Assembly (NCBI GenBank): GCA_030630445.1
Contig: DAOVNC010000127.1
Span: 1-8,765 of the forward strand
From: Kiritimatiellales bacterium
Lineage (GTDB): Bacteria; Verrucomicrobiota; Kiritimatiellia; Kiritimatiellales; Pontiellaceae
DNA: 8,765 nt
Direction of reading: 5' to 3'
Shown here: one piece after another, positions 1 through 5,192 of the stretch
Layout of the letters: every line of letters begins with the position of its first letter
Numbering within the stretch: position 1 is the first letter of the stretch
Program-made: the position numbers and the translations under genes
Notes under the pieces: generated by a model
What the model was told of the DNA's origin: nothing
Seen by the model: the letters and a program-made list of their open reading frames with translations, nothing else
Databases searched by the model: none

Positions 1-2
1 AT

Positions 3-284
3 ATACGCGTTTGGAACCAAGAAGAGCAAGAGTCTCCCGAGTATCTCATTCAGTGTAAAAGACAAAAAGAAAAAATAGATAAGGTCACCGTAAAAGGACT
101 TTACGCAGATTTACTTGAAGAAGGTGTTGGGATGGGGCTTTTGGTAACTACTTCGGAATTTAGCATCGGAGCCAGGAAAACTGTTGGAGTACGTGGCTAC
201 CCCATAAAAGAAGTTAATGGAGAGATGGTAAAGAACTGGTTGAATGAGTTGCGTACGCCCGGTTCGGGGATTGTTCGAGTATGA
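3..284 (+). CDS. Mrr-like restriction endonuclease, C-terminal part
   Basis: An open frame enters from the left edge and ends with TGA at 282-284, leaving 93 visible residues. The peptide has YLIQCKRQ (residues 14-21), matching the QxK half of the Mrr/PD-(D/E)xK nuclease core, and LLVTTSEFSIGAR (46-58), which fits the later strand and helix of the Mrr catalytic domain. Proteins of this family cut DNA, often modified or foreign DNA, and serve in host defence. The acidic residue that normally precedes QxK and any N-terminal recognition domain lie outside the window, so activity and target cannot be judged. The frame ends normally with no sign of a frameshift. Base composition is lower in GC than the leu genes on the right, consistent with an accessory region. 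The family call rests on motif recognition only. Confidence 0.72.
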   Translation: MRVWNQEEQESPEYLIQCKRQKEKIDKVTVKGLYADLLEEGVGMGLLVTTSEFSIGARKTVGVRGYPIKEVNGEMVKNWLNELRTPGSGIVRV

Positions 285-315
285 CAGGAAAACGGGTCAA
301 CCTGTTAAATTTAGA

Positions 316-623
316 GAATGGATGTAATGAAGGGAGGTCTGGATGAAGCTATTCTGCACATTTGCGATTGGAATGTTGGTTTTTCTGGGGGCATGCAAGG
401 TGTCTGGGGAAGAACGCGGGAAAGGGCAATATGAGCACATCACGCAGGACAACGTAGGGCTGGATTTGGACAGTGGGGATCTACGTTTCAACGATGATCC
501 GGTAAGCTTGGAGCGTTTGGAAGAACAGCTGCAGAAGTCGTATTCGGTTTCTCTTGGTGCGGCGTCTTTTTCCGGGGAACAGGCGGTCGTGTCTTCAGGC
601 CATCTGTTGGCAGTTCTCGGAAT
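316..623 (+). repeat. Direct duplication, copy 1 (partner 3055-3362)
   Basis: This 308-bp stretch aligns without gaps to 3055-3362 at a constant offset of 2739 bp. By eye I count about 21 mismatches, or roughly 93% identity. It covers about 27 bp of leader, including the ribosome-binding site, and the first ~93 codons of the lipoprotein gene. The right boundary coincides with the first base of the inverted-repeat element at 624. Confidence 0.9.
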
Positions 624-639
624 AGGGGTCAGCCGCTGA
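343..639 (+). pseudogene. Truncated 5' copy of the ExbD-like lipoprotein gene
   Basis: This 98-codon frame starts at an ATG with a strong Shine-Dalgarno (AGGGAGG, 331-337). It encodes the same lipoprotein signal peptide (lipobox LGAC, Cys18) and the first part of the same domain as the 372-residue gene at 3082. The first 92 residues align without gaps. Differences I can see include I9V, G28C, N37S, G72R, A74V, E79G, Q80K and G86S. At base 624 the sequence enters an unrelated inverted-repeat element, which adds a few foreign residues (ending GVSR) and a TGA. The last helix and strand of the first ExbD-like domain and everything after it are missing. It is therefore most likely a remnant, although its signals for transcription and translation look intact and a small lipoprotein could still be made. 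Confidence 0.82.
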
Positions 640-717
640 ATCTTAGAATCAAGGGTTTTGTGAGAGAAAAGTAAAAGGGGCAGAATGACGCTTTCTAAAA
701 TTCATCGGCTGACCCCT
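624..717. repeat. 94-bp inverted-repeat element (MITE/REPIN-like)
   Basis: Bases 624-648 and 693-717 form an inverted repeat of 25 bp with two mismatches (636/705 and 642/699), separated by a 44-bp centre. The ends begin AGGGGTCAGCCG. The centre is too small to code. The layout, two REP-like arms facing each other, resembles REPIN or MITE elements mobilised in trans by a transposase. No transposase gene is in the window. The element supplies the stop codon of the truncated lipoprotein copy (637-639). A transcribed copy would fold into a long hairpin, but no T-tract follows, so I do not call it a terminator. Confidence 0.8.
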
Positions 718-756
718 GTTTCTTAAACGCAAAGCGAAGCGGGCACGATTTCAGAG

Positions 757-780
757 TCGAAGGGGTCATCGAAGGGGTCA
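757..780 (+). repeat. 12-bp tandem repeat, two units
   Basis: The unit TCGAAGGGGTCA occurs twice back to back (757-768 and 769-780) with no mismatch. The AGGGGTCA core is the same word that ends both arms of the 624-717 element, and the second unit runs directly into the 23-bp direct repeat at 782. This suggests stacked remnants of one repeat family. Confidence 0.8.
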
Positions 781-781
781 A

Positions 782-804
782 TCCTTTGATATTAGTGTCG
801 AGGG
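782..804 (+). repeat. 23-bp direct repeat, left copy
   Basis: A 23-bp word starting TCCTTTGATATTAG and ending GTCGAGGG is identical to 2987-3009. It lies just upstream of the ribosome-binding site (AGGGGA, 809-814) of the propeller gene. The preceding bases GGGTCAA are also conserved in a degenerate form at 294-314 and as GGGCCAG before the right copy, so the full motif may be about 30 bp and present three times. Confidence 0.88.
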
Positions 805-820
805 AAAAAGGGGATTAGAT

Positions 821-2290
821 ATGAAAAAGTATTTCTTGATGGGGTTCTCCGTCGCAATCGCATTCAATGCATGGGCACAAGCTCCGGAAATGTTCCGCTA
901 CCAGGGGCGCTTGGTTGACGGCACAAACCTGGTCAACGCAAGCCTTCCCATGAGCTTTAAGCTGTACGACGCACTGAGCAACGGCAACCTGCTTTACGAA
1001 GATTCCAGTTCCGTGCTTGTGGTCGATGGGCTTTATGCCACCGATATCGGCGACGACACCATCTTTGGCTCCTTGGCCGATGCGCTTACCCACCCGGCGG
1101 TCTATCTCGAACTGACCATCGATGGTGAAACGCTCTCCCCCCGCGAACAACTGGTTTCCGTGCCCTACGCGCTGAATAGCACGCCCCCCGGCACCATCGT
1201 CCTTTCCGCCACGCATCCAAATCCGGAACTGGAAGCACAGGGCTACTCGCTCTATTACGAGGACGTGACCCAAGCTGACTGGAAGGGAATTGAGAATGGT
1301 CCTATCATGAACTCGCCAGGATTTGGGGTATTTGGATTTGAAAACAAACTGGGCGTATATTTTGATGCTTCCCTGGAGCCCAACGTCTACCTGACCGAAG
1401 ACGGAAAATCATGGGAGGAAGGAACCAGTCCCTTTTACCTTGGCATGGATCCAGAAACCCTCGAATTCAACGGCACGCTTTTCTTCTTTAAAGCCGACGG
1501 AACCGAAAATGCGGCCTGCTCCACCACCGATCTCCAAAGCTGGGATGTCTGGACAAACGAATTCAGCGCCAATGCGATGGACACGTTCTTCCTTGATGAG
1601 ATGGTGGTCTTCAAAGATGCCCTTTGGGCGTTTGTACACGATATGGCTCCCAGCAACCACGTCATGCGCTCGACCGACGGAATGAACTGGACGAAAATGG
1701 CCGATGGGCCGTGGGGCGACCTGAATATATATGCAGAAAATATCCTCGTATCTGAAGATACAATGTGGGTTGTTGCTCCCGAGCCATCCGATTATTCAAA
1801 TCGAATCTGGAGCACAACGGATGGAATAAGCTGGAGCAAATCAGCATCCTCGGTTCCTACAGCAAGCATGTATACCCCATCACTGATTTATCATCGCGGT
1901 GCAATCTGGAGTTTCTCCGGAAGCGACATCTCCCCCATGAATTGCTGGAAATCTATTGATAATGGAGATAATTGGACTTTGATATCCACCAACCTGCCAG
2001 TTGTAAATGGATCCTATGGAGATGCCGTCACCACTCATGAAGATAAGATGTGGTTATGGGGAGTATCAGATTCAAACGACATGAAAAAAAGCATCTATTG
2101 GAGCGAAAACGGTGCAGATTGGAAAAACTCGTTTAACTCCTACAGTACTTCTGGAATAGACCTTGTCAGCTTGACCAATGGCCGACTATGGATTTTCCAA
2201 GGCAATGACGGAGGAACAGGGGAGTCTCCTTTCTATTATATCGGGGGCCCTAAGAAAGATGACGGGCTTTACTATTACCGGAAGGACTAA
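821..2290 (+). CDS. Secreted protein with FRYQGRL N-terminal domain and Asp-box beta-propeller
   Basis: A 489-residue exported protein of unknown function. Residues 1-19 form a signal peptide (hydrophobic core, AWA before QA). FRYQGRL (25-31) opens a domain of about 95 residues ending near PREQLVSVPYALNS, a pattern I know from PVC and related secreted proteins. From about residue 190 there are six Asp-box-like motifs of the S/T-x-D-G-x-x-W kind: 192-198, 235-241, 285-290, 332-338, 378-385 and 428-434. They alternate with strands of the type 'LWAF', 'MWVV', 'IWSF' and 'MWLW'. Spacing of 43-50 residues fits a roughly six-bladed sialidase- or kelch-like propeller. No sialidase catalytic set is evident, so an adhesion or binding role is as likely as an enzyme. 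The start is supported by AGGGGA at 809-814, six bases before the ATG. It ends two bases before the next gene, implying co-expression. Confidence 0.85.
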   Translation: MKKYFLMGFSVAIAFNAWAQAPEMFRYQGRLVDGTNLVNASLPMSFKLYDALSNGNLLYEDSSSVLVVDGLYATDIGDDTIFGSLADALTHPAVYLELTIDGETLSPREQLVSVPYALNSTPPGTIVLSATHPNPELEAQGYSLYYEDVTQADWKGIENGPIMNSPGFGVFGFENKLGVYFDASLEPNVYLTEDGKSWEEGTSPFYLGMDPETLEFNGTLFFFKADGTENAACSTTDLQSWDVWTNEFSANAMDTFFLDEMVVFKDALWAFVHDMAPSNHVMRSTDGMNWTKMADGPWGDLNIYAENILVSEDTMWVVAPEPSDYSNRIWSTTDGISWSKSASSVPTASMYTPSLIYHRGAIWSFSGSDISPMNCWKSIDNGDNWTLISTNLPVVNGSYGDAVTTHEDKMWLWGVSDSNDMKKSIYWSENGADWKNSFNSYSTSGIDLVSLTNGRLWIFQGNDGGTGESPFYYIGGPKKDDGLYYYRKD

Positions 2291-2292
2291 CC

Positions 2293-2994
2293 ATGAAACG
2301 ATTGCTCCTCTATTCGGTTCTGCTGTCCTCCGCGATAAGCTGGGCATATGAAAACACAACGCTGAATATTTCAGCGTGTGGCGGACGCATGGAAAGTTCC
2401 CGCTTCACGAACGTTGGCTCGATCGTTCCCGTGGGTGGTTCTACGACCTTCACGGGATTGTTCTGCAACCATTCCGGATTTGCGGCGGGATTCATCCTTC
2501 AACCACAAACTGCTTTCAGTGGTCTTCCGGATGAGTGGAATCCAGACAACGACTTTGATGGTCTGATGGACGGCGAGGAAATCGTTGCTGGTTCGAGCCT
2601 ATACAAAATCGATACGGATGCAGATGGATTAAGCGACTTTGACGAAGTCCGTATCCACGGATCCAATCCCACACAGGGAGACAGCGATGCTGATGGGATG
2701 AACGATCTCAACGAACTGATTGCAGGGACCTCCCCCACCAATGAAACCAGTATTTTGGCGGTCGAATGCATCATCCAGCCCGACGGAGAACGCTTGGTAT
2801 CGTGGTTTGGCGTGCAAGGCCGCTCGTATATCTTCCAGTATGCCGACTCGCTGGGAACCGACAACTGGCAGTCCTATCCGTTTGAGGTCACCGGCTTCGA
2901 CGTAGCCATCGCCTTCTTGGACAGCTCAACCGCACCGGAACGCTTCTATCGTGTGAAGGTCCGCAATACAGAGGAAAACGGGCCAGTCCTTTGA
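2293..2994 (+). CDS. Secreted protein with three TSP3-like calcium-binding repeats
   Basis: A 233-residue exported protein starting two bases after the TAA of the propeller gene, probably translationally coupled to it. Residues 1-18 form a signal peptide (SWA before YE). Residues 19-75 contain a small Gly/Ser/Thr-rich segment ending SGFAAGFI, a layout I associate with secreted PVC proteins. Three acidic calcium loops follow: 85-96 (DNDFDGLMDGEE), 107-118 (DTDADGLSDFDE) and 130-141 (DSDADGMNDLNE), spaced 22-23 residues as in thrombospondin type 3 repeats. The C-terminal part carries YIFQYAD and ERFYRVKV, a small beta domain frequent after such repeats. The final codons and the TGA lie in the right-hand 23-bp direct repeat, so the C-terminus may have been altered by repeat insertion or recombination. 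The likely role is a cell-surface or extracellular partner of the propeller protein; this is inferred from adjacency only. Confidence 0.83.
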   Translation: MKRLLLYSVLLSSAISWAYENTTLNISACGGRMESSRFTNVGSIVPVGGSTTFTGLFCNHSGFAAGFILQPQTAFSGLPDEWNPDNDFDGLMDGEEIVAGSSLYKIDTDADGLSDFDEVRIHGSNPTQGDSDADGMNDLNELIAGTSPTNETSILAVECIIQPDGERLVSWFGVQGRSYIFQYADSLGTDNWQSYPFEVTGFDVAIAFLDSSTAPERFYRVKVRNTEENGPVL

Positions 2995-3009
2995 TATTAG
3001 TGTCGAGGG
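2987..3009 (+). repeat. 23-bp direct repeat, right copy
   Basis: Identical to 782-804. Here it overlaps the last codons and the TGA stop (2992-2994) of the TSP3-repeat gene. The two copies bracket the two-gene secreted-protein cassette with a period of 2205 bp. Confidence 0.88.
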
Positions 3010-3054
3010 GGAAAGGGTCGGTTCCGTAATAACGTAATGAAGAGAAGTTTGTTT

Positions 3055-3362
3055 GAATGAATGTCATGAAGGGAGGTCTGGATGAAGCTATTTTGCACAT
3101 TTGCGGTTGGAATGTTGGTTTTTCTGGGGGCATGCAAGGTGTCCGGGGAAGAACGCGGGAAATGTCAATACGAGCACATCACGCAGGATAGCGTGGGGCT
3201 GGATTTGGACAGTGGGGATCTACGTTTCAACGATGATCCGGTAAGCTTGGAGCGTTTGGAAGAACAGCTGCAGAAGTCTTATTCGGTCTCTCTTCGTGCG
3301 GTGTCTTTTTCTGGGGGAAAGGCGGTCGTGTCTTCAAGCCATCTGTTGGCCGTTCTCGAAAT
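3055..3362 (+). repeat. Direct duplication, copy 2 (partner 316-623)
   Basis: This is the leader and 5' coding part of the full-length lipoprotein gene, about 93% identical to 316-623. It lies in the same orientation 2739 bp away, so recombination between the copies would delete everything between them. Confidence 0.9.
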
Positions 3363-4200
3363 GATCGATCATGCGGGAATTGATCCGAAGCTGGTTCGAC
3401 TCAATCTTTATCTGCCACCAAAAGTGAAACGAAACAAATATCATCACATTGAGTTGGAGAGGGGTGGGAAGGTTGTTCTTGATGGATCGGAGATCGCGGT
3501 CGCAGATCTTGCTGAAAAGAAATTGCAAGGACACCCTTTTGTGCTCCATCCGAAGTCTAAATCCATGAAGGCCGATTATCGACAATTGCTTTCTGTGCTT
3601 CGTGCAATGGGGAGCCATGCGGAGATGGCTGGTTTAGGTTTCATCAATTACGAACACGTTGAAGTAGAGGCTCAGATTTATCAGCTGAAACCTGATGGAA
3701 GCCGAGATGTTCTTTCCGCTCCCCGGTTGAGCACGATGCCGGGGAATTCCGCGATGATCAGGGTGGTGGAAAACGCATCCGGCCGGAAAACCTATCTTCC
3801 GGGGACGGATGACTTTCATCAGGAGGATCTGGCGAACCTTGGAATCCGGTTCTCCGTCAAGCCCCAGATCATCGGCGATCATATTCGGGTATCCGGCGTG
3901 GTCATCATGACGAAGTTGATAGACCGGGATGGTGTTTTTCTGCAAGGGAATATCCCGATTGCCAGCTATTCATGCTCTAAGACGGTGGTGCCGTTTTCGG
4001 TTGTTTTTCCTCCCGGTTCAGAGGCCGTTGTTTTTCCTGTGGCCGAAGTTGATGGCAAGGACACCATGTGCCGACTAACTGCTCGTGTTTTAGGCAAAAA
4101 CGGCATGTCTCGGACGGATCGTGAGAGAGCAAGGGCGATGGCGAATCCCTCGCAGGCGAAAGGGTCGATCCCGAATGGCACTAAAGTTAAGCTGTTTTAA
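3082..4200 (+). CDS. Putative lipoprotein with tandem ExbD/TolR-like domains and a secretin-like C-terminus
   Basis: A 372-residue protein I cannot assign to a named family. Residues 1-18 form a lipoprotein signal (lipobox LGAC, Cys18). Residues 38-109 follow the ExbD/TolR periplasmic pattern: a strand, FNDDPVSLERLEEQLQ, a strand, then HLLAVLEMIDHAGI and a final strand. Residues about 122-190 repeat it: VVLDGSEIAVADLAEKKL, a strand, then YRQLLSVLRAMGSHAEMAGL. Residues about 193-345 resemble a secretin (type II/III secretion) core, notably VEVEAQIYQLKPDG and VLSAPRLSTMPGNSAMIRV (210-228). It is far too short for a full secretin and has no ExbD transmembrane anchor, so I infer a membrane-attached periplasmic protein rather than a channel. 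The ribosome-binding site is GGGAGG (3071-3076), five bases before the ATG. The last dozen codons lie in the arm of an inverted-repeat element (4170-4488). No exbB- or secretion-type partner gene is nearby. Confidence 0.75.
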   Translation: MKLFCTFAVGMLVFLGACKVSGEERGKCQYEHITQDSVGLDLDSGDLRFNDDPVSLERLEEQLQKSYSVSLRAVSFSGGKAVVSSSHLLAVLEMIDHAGIDPKLVRLNLYLPPKVKRNKYHHIELERGGKVVLDGSEIAVADLAEKKLQGHPFVLHPKSKSMKADYRQLLSVLRAMGSHAEMAGLGFINYEHVEVEAQIYQLKPDGSRDVLSAPRLSTMPGNSAMIRVVENASGRKTYLPGTDDFHQEDLANLGIRFSVKPQIIGDHIRVSGVVIMTKLIDRDGVFLQGNIPIASYSCSKTVVPFSVVFPPGSEAVVFPVAEVDGKDTMCRLTARVLGKNGMSRTDRERARAMANPSQAKGSIPNGTKVKLF

Positions 4201-4234
4201 ACCGTTTTTCTGTGTCTCTGTTCCGAGCCTCCGG

Positions 4235-4445
4235 GCAGGCCAGCGGCCTGCGGTACGATTGCCGTGTCGCCCGGTTGCCATTCTCTTCGGTCATTGCTTT
4301 CGTTGAACCATTCGCTTTGCTCATTATTTCCTTCGTAAATTATGCATCACGTTGCTAGCGCTAAAGCCTCGCTTTGCGTCCAGCGGGCTTCGGAGCCGCC
4401 AAGATGGCGGTGGCACGAGAACTGTACCGCAGGCCGCTGGCCTGC
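4235..4445. repeat. Nested perfect 22-bp inverted repeat
   Basis: Bases 4235-4256 are the exact reverse complement of 4424-4445. Each arm contains its own small hairpin (CAGGCC-AGC-GGCCTG), the hallmark of REP-type units. Two such units face each other across about 167 bp. Similarity continues weakly inward (CGTG.C.CC), suggesting the arms were once longer. Confidence 0.82.
4396..4410. repeat. Short GC hairpin inside the repeat element
   Basis: CCGCCA (4396-4401) and TGGCGG (4405-4410) form a perfect six-base stem with a three-base loop, followed by TGGCACG. There is no T-tract, so it is probably part of a repeat family rather than a terminator. Confidence 0.5.
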
Positions 4446-4639
4446 TTTGGTGCAACATTGGATAACGCTTAACTTAGTGCCATTCGGGGCAGTCCCGTAT
4501 TATAGTAATCAATCGCAAGATTCTCGATTACAGGACGGGCGCTTTTTGCCTGGCAGGTGCACGTGTTGAATATTGGGGCTGATGCTTATCCAATAAAGGG
4601 TCTTCCGCAAAATCTATGGGGACATCGCAGGGGAATACA

Positions 4640-4799
4640 ACCGCAGATGGGCGCGGATGGCTCGGATAAAGTGGAGAAATGGATACCATCGGGCTCCAAA
4701 TCAGGTGTTGTTTTTCTGTATCAAAATGTCATATGACTCTGACGTACTGGTTTTGCATGAGTATTCCCAATATTCGCGCCCATCCGCGCCATCTGCGGT
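4640..4799. repeat. Inverted repeat pair (ACCGCAGATGG family)
   Basis: Bases 4640-4660 (starting ACCGCAGATGG, ending GCGGATGG) are the reverse complement of 4780-4799 apart from one inserted G. The word is of the kind seen as a widely scattered intergenic repeat in many environmental genomes (recollection, not checked). The enclosed ~119 bp carry no gene. Confidence 0.78.
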
Positions 4800-4875
4800 C
4801 AAATTGACTTGATGTTGCCCACGAATTCAGCGGAAGAGCTCCAATAAAAGGTCGGTTGTGGTGCTGGATATATTT

Positions 4876-4901
4876 AGGCCCCGGAGCGCGTTCCGGGGCC
4901 T
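4876..4901. repeat. Perfect 10-bp GC-rich hairpin
   Basis: AGGCCCCGGA (4876-4885) and TCCGGGGCCT (4892-4901) form a perfect ten-base stem with a six-base loop, GCGCGT. No T-run follows on either strand, so a Rho-independent terminator is not supported. It could still slow transcription or be an isolated REP unit. Confidence 0.75.
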
Positions 4902-5060
4902 GCCGGACATCACGAGCTTTTATGTTAATCATTTGCCGGTCGGTTTTGCCCTGACACGGCAACTTTTTAGCGATTTGAACCTCGGTGTTGCCGACTAAGG
5001 GAGCTCCCCTTTCCAACCCCTTAGACCGCATTTCCTTACAGGCGTTGATAGAAATCCTTA

Positions 5061-5087
5061 AATCCTGTCCGTCCTGTCAATCCCGTC
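5061..5087 (+). repeat. Three degenerate 9-bp tandem units
   Basis: AATCCTGTC, CGTCCTGTC and AATCCCGTC stand in a row and are followed by TAAAAA. This matches a familiar intergenic repeat style (AATCCTGTC...TCTAAAA) rather than any coding or regulatory motif I can name. Confidence 0.6.
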
Positions 5088-5135
5088 TAAAAATTCCGGA
5101 GGGGAGGGATTGGCCGAAAACCACGAGGATAGAAC

Positions 5136-5163
5136 TTGAACGGGTGGGGGCGGGGCATATAAT
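5136..5163 (+). promoter_or_regulatory. Sigma70-type promoter for the leuC cluster
   Basis: A -35 box TTGAAC (5136-5141) and a perfect -10 box TATAAT (5158-5163) are separated by 16 bp. Transcription would start near 5170, leaving a leader of only ~23 nt before the leuC ATG. That is too short for a T-box, a leader peptide or a riboswitch, so control is more likely by a DNA-binding protein at or upstream of the promoter. Confidence 0.72.
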
Positions 5164-5192
5164 CGCGTACTTGTTAAATTTAGGTGAAAATC

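Larger units (their letters stand above)
4170..4488. repeat. Inverted-repeat element of about 319 bp overlapping a gene 3' end
   Basis: Bases 4170-4192 pair with 4467-4488 as an inverted repeat (CCGAATGGCACTAA core) with one single-base bulge. Weaker pairing continues outward by a few bases. The left arm is inside the lipoprotein gene and encodes its PNGTKVK segment. The interior holds a second, perfect 22-bp inverted repeat. There is no coding potential of note, so this looks like a non-autonomous transposable element or a decayed insertion sequence. Confidence 0.72.
4201..5135. other. Gene-free, repeat-rich intergenic region
   Basis: I see no convincing gene on either strand in these ~935 bases. 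The few open frames lack ribosome-binding sites, recognisable motifs and coding-like composition. The content is the right part of the 4170-4488 element, a looser fold around 4507-4532 (GTAATC paired with GATTAC), the inverted pair at 4640-4799, the hairpin at 4876-4901, a seven-base stem 4995-5001/5018-5024, and the tandem units at 5061-5087. It separates the accessory left half from the leu/alr cluster. I find no clear intrinsic terminator for the lipoprotein gene. Confidence 0.7.

Noticed and set aside
624..717. CRISPR-like or small-RNA locus
   Set aside because: There are only two arms in inverted orientation and no regular direct-repeat and spacer array. A mobile inverted-repeat element explains the structure better.
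815..1273. Minus-strand open frame of 152 codons
   Set aside because: It is antisense to the signal peptide and FRYQGRL domain of the propeller gene and has no ribosome-binding site or motif.
4342..4569. 75-codon open frame in the repeat-rich region
   Set aside because: It runs across both the nested and outer repeat arms and has a peptide of random appearance with no ribosome-binding site.
4876..4901. Rho-independent terminator
   Set aside because: The stem is strong, but no T-tract follows on either strand.
4729..5031. 100-codon minus-strand open frame upstream of leuC
   Set aside because: It spans a repeat arm and the strong hairpin, and no domain or start signal supports it.
5164..5192. 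Leucine attenuator, T-box or leader peptide before leuC
   Set aside because: Only about 23 bases lie between the predicted transcription start and the ATG, with no leucine-codon run or stem structure.
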